Shown one piece after another: positions 1-14,608 of a stretch of DNA of 64,000 nt. The DNA is from Todiramphus chloris collaris. Its lineage: Eukaryota; Chordata; Aves; Coraciiformes; Alcedinidae. Made by a program: the position numbers and the translations under genes. Under the pieces are notes generated by a model, which had not been told where the DNA came from, ran no database searches, and was given only the letters and a program-made list of their open reading frames with translations. Each line of letters opens with the position of its first letter. The stretch's first letter is position 1. The stretch is from contig JANVCC010000040.1 of NCBI GenBank assembly GCA_025345505.1, forward strand, positions 12,740,023 to 12,804,022, read 5' to 3'.

Positions 1-2470
1 CTGTTCTGTTTCCAAAAGAGAAAGAAAAGCAGCTGGGAGAAAGCTCAGCTGAACGTGCCTAGCAATAACAGAACAGTTCCTTAGCTCTTCCGTGCTAGTC
101 AGGCCATGTTAAGGAAGAAGCCAGATTGCTACACAACTACATCCCATGCCTTACGGTGATCGAATGGTAAGCAAGCACTTCAATTCCACAATTGCTGTTG
201 TCTGAAATAGTTAAAATAATATGCATTCTGTTGTACAGAGGATATTGAGGAAGGCTTAGGCAACACTTTAGTTGCAGAGTCTGTAACCCACGGCACACAT
301 CAACTGTAACAGGAATGTTACTTTGGGAGAAAATAAAAAGATGCTACAAGAAACATTGATGTCTAATTGGTCTGACTCCTTCAGTGGATGGTCAGCATCA
401 GCCTCTTCACTGGTATTTAGCCTCACACCCAGTAGTGTGAAGACTGACACCTGCTGTAGTGTTAGTCTGACATCCATACGGTTGGACTGTAGTACAGTAT
501 TGGCACAGAGATTAGGAAATTGGTTTTGCCAGACTCATCTGATTCCCCCTCCCACTATTTTAGGCAGAACAGTGAATGGGGGGCCACCCTGGCAGGCAGA
601 CCAGGTTGCAGTATGCTTCCCCATGGATGCTGGGCACAACACATTGGTTCTGTAGAGCAGCAATCAGGGTTGCGTAGAGTTTTAGGTGTCTTAGCCTTTC
701 TAATACTGAGGGTTATAGGTTTGAAACATCACTAACGTGCATATGCTGACAGCTCTTAAAGCCTGTACCTGGTTCCTGGGTTTTGGCAAAGCACGCATGG
801 CAGAGTTTTGTGCTTGCTGTTCTCATACTGTTTCCATGCTGCTATTCTTACAGCCTTGCACTTGCAAACCCCATTACTGGGGGGGATGTTCTATCTTGGT
901 TTATGTTTCTTGTGTGAAGCAGCAACCATAGCATGATAAACACCCCTTCTCTGTTTTCCTTACCCGTAACTTCGTAGCTTTAGTTTGTATTAGAAAAAAG
1001 ACAAAACTTAGTGCCTAACAAAGTAGATAACACTTTCAGTATATTAACTATAATTCATCTAAGTAGTATCCAATACTATATACACATGGAAGCTTGAAAA
1101 CCAGTTAGCATACAACACACTTGATGAAACAAACTCCAGCCAACAGTAATATCATCATAAATTCTCCCCATCCTCTGTGCAGCAATATAATGACAAGGTA
1201 AAACATTTAACAGCATTTGCTCTTTACTTTCTACTCATAAAAGGAATGTATTTAGACTACAAGTTATTTTTCAACTCTTTCCTTATTTTTTTCAATTTTC
1301 AGCATTGTTGTTGAAGAAAGCATAGCACTTGGAAGTGATAGATGTTAGCAAAGCTTTCATGTTATTTTAAGGACATGCAATGCCTTGTTCACGCTCCTAA
1401 CCAGACATGTTCTTATGTACATTTTCTGTTCATGCATCACACTTGGGTCGGATTCATTCTTACAGCATTGCTATGGCACGTTTACATTCAGTAGGTATCT
1501 ATTTTTGTGCATCTGTATTGTAGAGACACGCATACAGCATCAACATATACTGTAGCCCACACTTACGTTGTTTCCTTTGCTATCTTCTGATATCTCCATA
1601 TATTTTCACAGAAGTGGTTCCATGGCACATTCTCTTACTCTGTACTTTTGACCTACAGGCCTGTTCCCTAAAAGGAATCACTGTACATTTGGTTGGGTTA
1701 ACTAAGTCACGCTCCGTATCTTTATTCACCCCATTGCTATTCACTTATTCCAACTGCAACCTTGAATAGCAATTAAAAGACTCAGATCATTGGTAAATAT
1801 ATTGAATAACAGGTCGTAACAAATCTGGAAGAAATTAGTGTCCCCTGAGGTCCAAACAACCCCAAACTGTAAAGCAATAGTGTATACATAACACCGGGAG
1901 ACAAAGAATCTTCTGAAGAACACTTCTGATTTATTGTTTACTTCAAAGACTACTAAGAAGTGAACAGATTTCAGTGGCATGTCTATACAGACAGAATTCC
2001 AGTAATGGAATCTAGGTGTTATAAAAGTATAAAGAACAAGGCCAGGGTACAGAAAAATGGCTGCAGTTATCAGGTGACCAATAATTTTCTGTCTAATGCC
2101 TTTTCTTGTGTGCAACTTCTACTCATGCTGGCAATCCAGGAGAGGACAGCAATGAAGTGAAGATGCTGCCATCCTTTTTTACGTGATTCTGGACCTAAGA
2201 CCAAAAGCATAACTGCAATAACATCTGAATACAATCAAATACTCTGCATGGAAGCGACTAGTCTAACACAAGACCAAAAGAGCCAGAGAGTTGCAGAGAT
2301 GCAATATCTAACTGTATGGAGCAAGCAGGGTCACTCTGTCCATGAGTACTCTTCTCCATCTCATTTTCCATTGTAGGAAAGATTCTCATTTCCTATTCTG
2401 ACTGATGCTTTCACAGAGACTTGGTAGCTGCTCTGCAGCTGTTATTTTCCCTTTGTTTTTTGTTTGGGTT

Positions 2471-2513
2471 CCTCCCTCCCTCCCTTCCTTCCTCTCCCTC
2501 CTTTTGCTCCTTT
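2471..2513. repeat. CT-rich pyrimidine tract
   Basis: A run made almost entirely of C and T with (CCCT)n and (CCTT)n character. It is low-complexity sequence; no function can be read from it. Confidence 0.8.
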
Positions 2514-5240
2514 ACATACCTGCCCACATGCATTACACATAGATCTGTGCTCATAATAAAGCCCCTAAAAGAATATCATGTCCAGGATGTCAGTGAAAAA
2601 GGAACAGATTCCACTTTAAGATATCTTATTTCTCATTATGTCCAAACAGTTTAAAAAAAAATCTTCTTCCTATCCACTCCTCCCCATCAACCTAAGCACT
2701 ACTTTATCTTTCAGAAACACTGCAGGCAAAGCACACAAAGGAATGAATACACAAGTGATATCGGTAGGACTCAGCTATCAATTTGGGCTTCCCTGTCGTC
2801 TTATTATAGACAAAAACCTGTCTATATCAGGCTCAAATGAATGATGGCTCACCAGTGCCTCTCTTAAACCATTTACTGAAGGTAATCTGTTCTAAAAAAT
2901 TACCTCCTCTATTGTCAGGTACCCAGAAAAGCACCATTTCAACTTTGCTGTGTCAGGAGACACCAGGTTTCAGCCTGTTGCTGCAGTCTGGGACAGATAA
3001 ACACGACAGTTCACACGGGGGCTTACACAACTGTTCCACAGACCTTGGCTACCCCTGCTTTGTCAGGTCTGCAGAGAAGCCAACTCCGGCAGTAAACACA
3101 ACAGAAATCTCACAGACAACAGATACGCTGTCCCTGTGCATAATATTTTCAAACAATTTTTTGTAAATAGGTATGACAGAGTAAGAAGCAATAATATCTA
3201 ATACAAGCACAAATACTGCTTGTCATGTTAAAAGAAAATATGAAATATTAATGAAGTATTAATGTTACAACTGTGGGATTCTCAATCTGGTTTATATGTC
3301 ATTTAAATTTGAAAAAATAAATTGAGGGTAAATGTACAGATTCATACATGTTACTGTGGCTGCCCTTAGCTAGAGCACACTATGTTGCTACATGCTATAG
3401 GCAGAATGGGGGTATCGCAATTATGCACACAGAAATCTTTACTTTCTGAAAAGTCTTAAATTTTTATTTGGCTTTTTTTTCCACTATTCCTCATACAGAA
3501 CTCTAAAACTGTTTTTTCTGAGCAAGATGTAGGTGAAGGTAAGAGCACCAACAAAACAACTTTTATATTTGCTGTGTTTTATGTATTTTTTTAACTAAGA
3601 GGCAGGCCTTATTTTCCCTTCAGTATAAGCTTCAGCTCAGAGAAAATGAAACCTGTGTATCATAATAGAACTGGAGGTCAGGAGGTTATTCAGCTTGCTG
3701 TGGCAAGTAGTGTTGATCTAGATCACAACCGCCTGATCAGCAGTACTCACACAACAGGAAGAAATGGAAGGGAGGTTGCAGAAAGCCAGTATCAGGTTAC
3801 TTCTGCTTCAGACTTTGAAATCATTTTCTTACCCCTACAGCTTTGTTTCCTTTATGATGTTAATAAACTGAACTGCCAAGGAAAAAAAAAAAAAGATAAA
3901 GAATGCCAAGAAATGGCATAGGTGTCTTCCACTCTGTAAACGGAGGTCTTCATCTCATTCCAAAAAATAATCTGACAGAAAACGGCTTCCTCAAGCATTC
4001 ACATTTTCTATCTATTGGAACATTTTAGTCCACAATCAATTTAGTCCATCAAGCACCATTAGGGAGAGTAGCGACTCTCCTGTTATTGCCCAAAGGTGCT
4101 TGGTTCTGTTTCTCCCTTGGGGTAGAAGTGCTCTTGCAGTCACATGGTAGGCAGGAAATAGATCTAGCTGAAAATCGCAGCAGCAGGAAACACTTACATT
4201 TGGGCTGGGCACAGACTAGGGCTGTAATGTGGCTGCGTCTGCATTTCTGTAGCACAAACCGAGGGAGGGAAAGATGCCTGTTCTGTGACGTATCGGACTG
4301 CAGTGGTTCCTGCTGAATTGAACTGATAATGGAGTTATGGTGTGAAGTATCTCCAACAAGACAGGCCATAGGTTAGAGGCTAAGCATCCTTTCACTAGCC
4401 TGTAGAGAAGCCATTGAGAGAAGGCCAACAGAAGCACTCTCCTCGTGAACTCAGTTCCAAAAACACCAAGCCACCATCACCTGGTCCTCAAAACTTCAAA
4501 CAAATACATATGACTATGGTGAACAAATAAATACAAGTGGTGAAGACTGCTCTTATTTAAAAAGTTTAAGATCCTGTGGGCAAGACACCTTGAGAGACAC
4601 CAGTGTGTCCCAAAGCAACCAAAGGTCAAAGGCAAGTCATTTTACATACCATGGCAACCAACTAGGTAAGAACTGAGGTGTTTACAGCTCATTTGCTATA
4701 AACTCTTCTCCTCAAGTTTCATCTCTGAGGTAAGACAGTATAATTTACATCTGCAGTATCAGACAGATCCACAGATATTTTTACAGAGCAATAGTAGAAC
4801 AATTCTTAATGAACTATGGCCTAAATTGAGGAAGGAGGGAAGAGGTCAATAAACAGAACGAAAGTCTCCTAATTTGATCCATTTGCTGACAACAAACACA
4901 GACTGGGCAAACTCCCAGGCAACTCCAACAGAACTAGCAAGGTTAATGGAGCTGCTGCTATAACATATTGTAGATCTAGTAGTGTCAGTGGCGATAGTGG
5001 TAATGTTGTAAACACAGTTTGTTTTCCATCTGGTGCGTGGTATATGCCCTTGATAAAAGGGTGACGTATTATGCGTTTCTTTTCTCCTAAATTTATTTAC
5101 TCCTATAAATGTACAATTATTTTAATAGCCATATACAGAGACAGAAATTCTGCTGTCAAAAAATCCTTATAAAACATTTCCCTAATTAGAGTAAGGACAA
5201 CACTAAATCAAAAATATTCTTATAATAAGCATGTGATGGC

Positions 5241-5254
5241 TTTTTTTTTTTTTT
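5241..5254. repeat. T14 homopolymer
   Basis: Fourteen consecutive T followed by a CT-rich stretch. On the minus strand it reads as an A tail preceded by a G-rich segment, but no retroposed element could be recognised next to it. Confidence 0.9.
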
Positions 5255-6393
5255 CCTCCTCCCTTCAAAAAGAAACAGTTCAACTACTTGTGTAGTTGAA
5301 TACCTTCAGAGAGGCTGATGTTGAATGCTGCCTAACTCTGGAATGAAGAGTAATACTATTTTACATTTATATTCATCCTGAGCACTTAACAAATTAGAGA
5401 AAACACAATTTTGAAGCTATTAATTAAAACTACAAAAGATCTATGTTCCAAGGCAAATTAAAATCAATGGAAAGTCTCACCTTCATTGGAATTGACTTTG
5501 AATCAGGCCTTGAGAGATCACTAATACAAAAATAAAGTATCTTTCAGTAGCACTTCATGCTGACACACAATGGTTGTGAATCTCAGATTCAACTTCATCC
5601 TGTACTCTTAAGGATACACACTGCTGAGCATGTAGTTTTAATTCTCTTAATCAATGTTTTTAACTACTACTGTGTTGAAGCCTTGATCTGAAATATAATC
5701 ACTCTTTTCATCAAAATATTTACAAGAGGAAATGTGGAGCCTTGAAGATTCATGTTTGAATTGTGCATGGTATCTATGGTTACAATGTATTATAGATGGT
5801 AAAGAACAGTAACACACTGTGTGAGACAGAAAGAACTGCAATCAGAAAGAATGTAAGGCAGCCTGGAGGAGATAATACCTTGCCTAGAGAAATGATGTGT
5901 ATACTGGAGCAAGGTGATTAGAAGGAATAAAGCAAAGGTGGAGGGAAATTACATGCAAATAGTCATATGCTGACATTAAATATAGATGAAATAGAACTTC
6001 TGGGACTGGGAAGTAGCCAAGGGGACAGGCCTACCATAAGGTGATGAGCTATTTAGGAAGGTAGGGCAAGGTGGCTTGCCATTCCCACATGATCCAGTCG
6101 GCTACTTTTTATGTCTGCCATGACATGTCTTCTCCCTTTGCTTCCAATGCTAATGCAGGACTGGACCACATGCTACTGAAGAGGTATGGCTGAAGTCCTA
6201 TCTCCTGGGAATCTTGCTAGCAAGATCACCAACAGCAATGACTAACCAAAAAGTCTGAAACTTGCTGTAAAACATGTTGAAGTCTACTGTCTATTGGAAG
6301 CATTCAGTACACAACTGCATGTAAACATCTTTTAAGTCACCAAGCTCTATCTATTAGTTTGGTTTTAAATTTTCAGAGTAAACACTTAGAAAA

Positions 6394-6534
6394 GAATCAT
6401 AGAACGAATCACAGCATCACAAAATGCGTTGGCTTGGAAGGTACTATTAAAGGCCACCTAGTTCAACCCCCCCTGCAGTAAGCAGGGACATCTTTGACTA
6501 GATAAGGTTGATCACAGCCCCATCAAGCCACTTC
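6394..6534 (-). mobile_element. CR1 LINE, short 3' end fragment
   Basis: Read on the plus strand, this begins with GAATCATAGAAC and continues GGCTTGGAAGG, then 'ggccacctagttcaaccccc' and a GGGACATCTT segment. That order is the reverse complement of the conserved 3' terminus of avian CR1 retrotransposons, so the element lies on the minus strand with its 3' end at about 6394. It is only about 140 bases long. CR1 copies are normally heavily 5'-truncated during reverse transcription, which fits. Divergence from the usual 3' end looks considerable, suggesting an old insertion. The right edge is approximate. Confidence 0.85.
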
Positions 6535-7681
6535 TGCTAACAACCATTCTGAATAAGCTGTACTGAATGACAGTAGAGTAAGTATCTGCCCTTCATAGAT
6601 AATACCCAGCAGTGCAAGTGAATACCTGGGAAGCAGCACAACAGATCTGGGGATTTTTCACAAGATACAAGTACTTTTAAAAATAAACTAGTATCAAATT
6701 GTGTACCTTTCAGTTTACAGAATTCCATATGATACCTCGGCACTATACTCAGAAGTATGAGCTGCAGATGTTCTACAATACATCCCGTTTCAACACCTAA
6801 TACTTAAGAAATATAGAGGTGCTGGCTATAAGGAGTTGTTGGCCTAGGGACTCTAACAGGCAAGCAGGAGACAACCACATGTATGCTAATGTGATGCTGG
6901 TCCCAGCTCTGACCCTCCAAAAGCTTCTCAAGATGGCTTTGCTCTACCTTCCTCTGCTGGATTCCTCTAATTTGGAATGGAAATCAAAATCTCTGATGCC
7001 TATTTAACTGAAAAACACCAGAGAAATTATATGGAGACAAAAAACTGAGCAAAGTTCAAGAGATAACAGGAACAGGAATGGGAAGGAGGAACAAGAAGGA
7101 GTTTTTCAAGTTATTGCTTCCACTATTTTTATACAGAAGTTGATACTTGGCACGCACAGGATGTCTGGCAGAATCTTTCCTGATTAAACTAGAGAAGACT
7201 TTACGCAAATGGCAAATGATATCACAGCAGGTCATGTATTTTGTATTTTTTCTCCTTCATTTGAAAAAATGTTTCTTTGCAAACTTGAAAACCCAGAAAA
7301 ATAATTTCTTAGTGACCATCTTTAATCTATGTATATACCAATATATTTGCAGAACTAGATTCCTGGTTCTGTCATTTATATTGCCAAATGTATTCAATAC
7401 GAGTGATAGAGAAATGACCATAATAAAGGTAAGAAGACATTATTAGTGGAAAGATTAATTCCAGCTGCTATGTACTACTAGCTAGGGACTGTGTTACCTC
7501 AAATGCGGCACTGCAGAATCATCATCAACTTATTTTAAATGCAGAGGTGCAAATGAAATTTTAAGAGCTGAGTTTTCACTCTGTAACAATTCAGACCATG
7601 AACCTGACCACTTCTTAACACACTGGGAGCACTGAGACAAACAATTGTTACTAATAAATATTCTCTGCTAAAAAATAAAGA

Positions 7682-7699
7682 TTTTTTTTTTTTTTTTTT
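7682..7699. repeat. T18 homopolymer
   Basis: Eighteen consecutive T. It creates a poly-lysine stretch in an otherwise random minus-strand frame. No adjoining SINE or LINE body was recognised. Confidence 0.9.
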
Positions 7700-7984
7700 C
7701 CTGAAATAGAGATTTGGTAATATTCTCTTTTTTATTTTCAAAAACAAGGATTCTGGATTTCTCCACACCCAATCCCTGCCAAGCATTTTGTTATGTAGTA
7801 GTATTAAAATCCTACCTTTTCCAGTTCTGCATTCAACATTTATCTTCTTTTAAACATACCACACCTCCCCACCTCCCCTTTTAGGGAAACAGAACTGAAA
7901 GAAAAGCAACTTTCAGAAAGTAAGCATCAGTCTCACTAGGCTATTTTTCCCACTGGAGAAGGTGAAAAATACAAGTGTAAAAGC

Positions 7985-8013
7985 ATGTGTGTGTGTATAT
8001 ATATGTGCGTGTG
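7985..8013. repeat. GT/AT dinucleotide microsatellite
   Basis: Short (GT)n followed by (AT)n and an imperfect GTGCGTGTGAG end. It explains the overlapping open frames on both strands here, which should not be taken as genes. Confidence 0.85.
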
Positions 8014-11000
8014 AGCACAGTTGGAAAGAAAGGGAAATTGCCTAAGGAGAAATTCTCTACTATCCATATTGGATTGGAAAAAAAAGTGAAAACTGATTCA
8101 ACAAAACTGGAAATGAAACATCTTTTGTGTTCTCTCAAACACTGTGGGCATGCACTAACAGAACTAAAAGAAAGTTCAAATAGTAAGTTCTAGTTGACTA
8201 CATTTCCTTTTGTTTTGTTCCGGTTTATAGGAGAAAAATTCAAATAAGGCTTGGTTGTTCATTACATTTCTTGCCAAACAAAGTGTTAGAACGGTTTTTA
8301 AGCAGCTTTTGAGAGAAGATTATTTTGAGAGACACCACTTTCTTAACTGCAGAGTCTGGATCGAAACTCCAAAGTAACCTTTCAAGTTTTAGGAATATGT
8401 TATATGGGCTTGTTTAGCTGACAGGTTGGGTTTTCCAGTATTTAATACACATTAGTAAGAAAATTTTTTTAAATGCTCCATTTTCACTGTTAGACCTAAT
8501 GTAAAAAAAAAAAATCAGTTTTTCTACTGAGAAGTTGGAATAGGAAGAGAATTTCTCACCAATGCTACTCAAGATTATTGACAACGGCACCCTTCTCCCT
8601 CCTTTTAGTGTTTAGAGTATAGCAAAATAATCTGTTTGTAAGTACGGTGTGCAAATGGTAGTATAGTTTCATCAAACCCTTTACAAGAAACACCCACTGC
8701 TTATCTCTGAAAGGTATCAGATCTACAGAAGACAGATTTAGGTTATACACACACCAAATTCTATAGCTGCAGTGGTTAGGCTACAAGTCCCAAAAGTCAC
8801 CAGCAATGATTAGGACTATATGGCACTGGAGCTATTAAACCAACTAAGATAAATACACTCATTGTAATAGGTTACTGTTCACACACAAAATATGCATTAG
8901 CTTTTGACCTGATGAGCATGTAGTTAAAAATCGTTACGACAGAAAGCATAAAGAAGATGCAGTATTATCATTATTATTATTATTACATAGCAAAATGATG
9001 CTTACCTAGTTACAGGACCCTGACAAGAACAGAAGACAAACTCATAGTACCTGAATTCATTAGTTCTTTTACTTATTATATTGCTCCAAACATATGATTA
9101 CAGTAAATTACTCCACTTTTCTCTGCTTCCTTGTGATGATGCACTATCATGCCCTTGTCGTACATGATGCAGTTGGCTAGGATACCATCCATTTCCCCTA
9201 AAACCCATTTTCTTTTCCATCCTCCAGTCCCCACTCCTGCTTTTGCACAGAAAATCAACTAGCAATGAACAGTTTCTGTAAAAATAGCTATGGGAAAACA
9301 ACTCCTGATATCACAGATTTCTTTTTTTTAATCAAGAGAGGATAGTAAATTGTTTAAACTACTGTAAGAATATAAAATATTCTTGTGTGTTTAAAGCCTC
9401 TATATCTGAAGTATATAAGCTTACTCATTACTTAAAGACTGAGAATCCAAAAGATTAAAACTGCCTCAAGATACGTATCTTTGAAAACCATGCAACTCCA
9501 AAAACTTTCATGGTATTACACATGGTAACAGTAGAATCTGTTGTCTACAGATTAAATTCAGATCTAAAATTTTAAATCTGTGTGTATATATAGCACTAAA
9601 TACAATCAGAATTTTGTTATCTAACTGCACTTTCTACTGCTACAGAACTACTAATTTTCTCCATGCTGAAATACAAAGGGAAGAGTGAAAGTGATTAATG
9701 TAGGTTGTATTTCTCTCTCCATATTTAACAATGGATATTTCATGCATGCACACCCTAAAGATTCTAGGTTAGTAATACTAAAAAGTAGCTATTTGTTTAA
9801 AGCGTAAAGTTTAGAAATGTACTGAAAAAAAAAAAAACAACGCATAGATATTCAGGAAAACAGAACTTTACCCTTGCAGTATATTCACAGCACTCCATTG
9901 GTATTTCACATCTTAAATATGCCTACATTAAAATGCTTCTTAGTTATAAAGTCAAGACTGCCGTAACTACACTATAAAACATGCCCAAACTACAACTGCC
10001 TATCCCTGTTGGATTATTACATAGATCCAATACTGCTAACTGTACTTTATAAGCTTCATAGTACTGTACGGAACTTTGAATTCCAATGGACAGTCAATTA
10101 CACCTTTGCATTTGAACAGCCTTTTCACTTTACATTAAGGAAACACACGTAAAAAAAAGTCCAAGGGTTTTTTCAGAAAGCCAGCACAAAGTAAGCATTT
10201 CAGGATGTAACTTTGGTTTAATCACTTCCAGAAGCCAAGTACTGCTGCTAAAATAGTGCCGCTGCAACAAGAACTCTTTATTCACAGGCTATCTTACAAT
10301 TTTCCTCAAATTATTTTCAAGAGCAAAGGCTGAAAAAACAAACCTGAAATATTCTCATGTTTTCGTCCTTTTTTTACGGATACATTCTGTTACCTGTTCC
10401 CTTTGGTACATACTGATTTCCCTTTCACTTGCCTTCTGACAGCTGCCCAGCTTGAATTAAACATGAGAGACATGTACAAAGTAAGTGCAGGACAACTAAA
10501 TAACTGCACCTTGTGCAAATACCCATTGCACCCCATCTTCCCTGTACAATTGCAAAGGAGTTTCCTGTGCCGGGGAAACGTCAGGAGCCGGGCAGCGCTG
10601 CATTGTGTTGGCTGTGTAACGTCCTGTAACCGCATGTAACTAATGGAAGTCCTCTTCTCGGAAACTGAACGGGGTACAGTATGGGAATTCCAGACAATGT
10701 TCTGGTAATTTTTTAATGCCTCTCTTATTTTGATTTATAATTGTAGTAACAGATATTTTATTAATCACTTCTCGTTTATGCTCTCTGTAATAAGCAAAAT
10801 CAACCCTAGCTCGTTATGTTCCATGCACTTGTTACTGTGATTCATAACGTTACACAATGAAACTGCTCCAGCTATGTTAATCACAAGTGGTACCTGTGAT
10901 GTGGGAAGAATTTATTGTACATCTTGTTTAGGTTAGTCTAGTACAATCTGTAAGCTGAAATACTCTTCTTCCACTCTAAAATTTTAGAACCAGTATTTTT

Positions 11001-14000
11001 TCAAACTTAATTGATACACATTAAAAATTACTCAGCTGTAAACAGCTCTGGATGTTCTACTTAAAATTTCTTGACAACAGAACTCCTCACGACTTTGACA
11101 GATCTTTACAACTAGCTATTAAAATGAATAAATTGTACATTAGTAATATGTACATTCTGCCACTGACTGTACCGGAAAAAAAAGACTACAGCAAGATTCA
11201 CAAAATAGGATTTTTCTTTTACAATTATTATATTTCTATATTTCTTCTGCCTTTAATTTTATATGAAGTCTTTAACTACTCCTTTAGACTACAGTCTTTT
11301 GAAAGGCTGTTATTTCCTGGAATGTTTCTTTCTAATTCACAGAATATTTCTTGTTTCGATTTCTACTTTTCATGAAATCAAGTAATCACAAATATTCAGT
11401 AATATACACATATAAATTTTTACTTATCACTTTATCTTTGATTACTGGATCAACAGAAAATGTATTTAATGAGAAACTATTTTAAATAAGAGCAATCTGT
11501 CACAAACCTGTCTAAACTCAGAGATATTTTAATCCTTAGGTAGACAAATTTTGGTCTTGATTTTCCAACAGTGGTAATCATCATAAAGATAACTCTGAAA
11601 TTTATTTGCCATCTGTACTGTGATGCCCTAGAATGACACAAATGGTTACACACATCTTCCTGACTGCAAACTTTTGCCTGCTAGGCACCGAGATACAAAC
11701 ATTTTCTGTGTAGTTTGTAATCATTATATTGGTTATTGATTTCTAAATATTCAGTTCTTGGAGATCAGTGTTTCTCCTGAACTTCTTCAGAAAAAGTGTC
11801 TGCATGAACAGATCACTATGACAGTACTAAACTTCTGGAGATACAAATGTATTTAAACATAAGTATCAGGCAAATGTATGTCCAACATGCAAGTCACATT
11901 TGAAATGTTAATATCTTAACTGCACCTTTTTTATTCAGCTTGCAAAACAGTAGATGACAGGATTACCTTAAACCTCAAGCCACCTTTATGACAGTGACGT
12001 ATCTTATTAGGTGATTGATTGGGTAAAATTGCATCTAATGATATCTGCAGTACTTAGTGTCACTGATCAAAGAAGGATCATAATGTCTGGCAGTTATATC
12101 TACTGCTGGGCTCAGTAAAGATAAAACAAAAACTGTATCTTATAGGGAGCTGAATCACAGAAGCTTGTGAACTACCATTTATGCTGTAATTCAATTATTT
12201 AACTCAAGGAAAAGTTCTCTGGATTTTGCTGACCTAGAGCATTTGTGGGAGTAGTTCCACAATAGACTCAAACTGATCTAGGAGTACCCAGAGCTGCTGT
12301 TCATCTGCTGCTCCCGATCTCCCCCTCTTCCCCCTGCACTGGCAACACTGACTGCAGAACTGCACACTAACATCATGCTCAAACCTATTCCTTAAGCAAA
12401 ACATTGTCCTTCCACTTTCTGAATGACAGAGCTGTCCTGAGGAAGGGGGGGCAGCAGTTTTTCTGGTGGTGTTTTTCTTCTTTCCTTCCTCTGATTGAGC
12501 TACTGCACCCTTGCAATTGCCAGCGTAAGTCAACAGAAGGAATACGGGGTCAGAGGTGAGGAAATCAGCAGGGGCTCAGAAAGGTCTATGTTGATCTTGA
12601 AAGTGCACCCAAAGCTATCTCTGCCAAGATATTCATGCATTCATTTATATATACCATTTGTATTGCTCGTCCTTTTAGTTACTTTTTGAATGTGATAGAT
12701 CATGCTTTCAGCAGCTACCACACGACCACATTAAATATCAGAATAAAACCCCAACACTTCAAAGGTTAGGCATAGAATAATAAATAGAAAAACTTACATT
12801 CCAACTTTCTTGGTGTTTCAAATATGTTGTTTTCCACAGGCAAACATAAGAAAGAAAGGTCACGATGTTCTGACCTCACTGTTTTTTTCATCTATTTCCT
12901 TGCAATCCAGAAGTTTTTGTAATAGCTATCAGTGTGAAGTGTCACATTCATTTAATTTCTTCTCATTATTAAATACTATGTATTTTGTACAAATAGCAGC
13001 TTCCCAACATCAGGGTGCACTCATCCCACCTTGTAACTCTAAGGGTCAAAAAGCCACTTCTGGGTGATGGGCAAATTAATTCTTAAAAGCTTCCTTCTGC
13101 CTACCTGAAAGTAGGGGTTTAAAGCCAAATCTGTCGTAACTGTTACCCATTCCAGAATATTCTGCAATACAGCTCCTTACTCCATCTGTTGTGGGAATTC
13201 AGAGGGGCTGCATCTGCTCTACTTTGTACACAGCACTTCATTTGGAACAAGAATGAGTATTTACTCCTCAGATCTGTGCATTGCCTTTAAAGCAATCAGG
13301 CAGAACCCCATGGGAGGTGCAAGTGGTGGGGGGTTTGCCTGGGACCCTAGGTCTCCCCTGTCGAGCCATATTATGAGGAACTACTCAGATGGGTGACATC
13401 CACAGACAAGAAGCTACTGAATCCCTTGGCTGGCAACTACATGTTCCGTGCCAGAAGAACATTCATACTCCCAGCCAACAACTTTAAAATGGCACGTGTC
13501 CTTCAATTCTGTTCTCTCTTTAATTAAGCTTTACACAGTGGTTTGGAAAAGATGTGAACTGCTACATCCTTACACTTGTTGATCCCATTATAAACTGATG
13601 TGGCAAAGACTTATTACCAAGTCTAAGTGCCTCTTTTCTGCAAAGGCTGAACCATAATGCATTTTGCATCTACGACCTCCACAGGAAAAACAACCCCCAA
13701 CAAAACACACCAAGAATGCTCATGCCTCTTAAGTGCACTGAATGTGCATCACAAAAGGCCCTGTGCTAAGATACAAAAATGTTTTTTCCCTGACCTCTTC
13801 AGAGCATCATATTAAGCAAGTACAAGAGTTCCGATCATTTTTTTTTTTTCCTTCACAACATAGATTCTGCACTCTAGATAAAAAAAGTGTCTTACTACTT
13901 ACCAGTCTTCTGCTCTCTTCAAGACTGGTGATTATTCACTTATTCAGTAATTCTAAAAAAGAAGAAAGCAGGAATGCTTATTTTAGGTGTCAAGTTGAAG

Positions 14001-14582
14001 TTAAAATTTATATAAATATCCAAAATTCAGCATTTTTCACATGCACTAAAGGGTGACACAGTAAAAAAAAAAAACAAAAACAAAAAAAACCCCACAAGTG
14101 CTAAGAGTGTGCTACAAGTTCTCCCATAAGCAAAATAACCACAATAAATTTGAACATGTCTATGTAAGAGAACATCTGTTTCTCCACTGTTCTTTGTACA
14201 TCTCTCCAGTCCTTCACCGCAGATTCACCTACAAGTCTTCTTCTTCTGGTCTCACTGCAGGCATGCCTCCCAGATTACAGCTATTGACAGTTGGCTATTT
14301 CCAAAGTTCCTAATAATGGCAATAAGAGTTTGGACCTTCCAAAGACCTAAGGATCATGACTGCATATAATAAAAATATTCTTATGCTAGTTATACTTCTT
14401 TGGTGCTTTCTTCACACATGTAGAAGATGTAGCTCCTGCCTAACTCTGAGTCTCTAATAGTTACAGACAAAAGTAGCTCATCTCTTGATTGGATAAAAAA
14501 GAAAAAAATCAAGAACACGAAACATCTACATATCTTTATAGGAAGTGCAAACTACTGTTTCACACCAATTTGGCCAAAATGC

Positions 14583-14608
14583 CATATATATATATACACA
14601 CACACACA
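14583..14608. repeat. AT then AC dinucleotide microsatellite
   Basis: About five AT units run directly into about seven AC units. This is a compound microsatellite that is likely to vary in length between individuals. Confidence 0.85.

Larger units (their letters stand above)
1..6393. other. Gene-poor unique DNA, left flank
   Basis: I see no supportable gene here. The stretch is AT-rich and CpG-poor. It contains a CT-rich tract at 2471-2513, a 13-base A run at 3882-3894 lying 14 bases after an AATAAA, and a 14-base T run at 5241-5254. Several open frames of 60-124 codons exist on both strands, but none has a recognisable domain, biased composition or a convincing pair of splice sites, so I treat them as chance frames. 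A possible plus-strand terminal exon ending near 3880 is described under findings. Confidence 0.6.

Noticed and set aside
7941..8193. Overlapping plus- and minus-strand frames of about 65 codons
   Set aside because: Both are created by the GT/AT microsatellite and have no further support.
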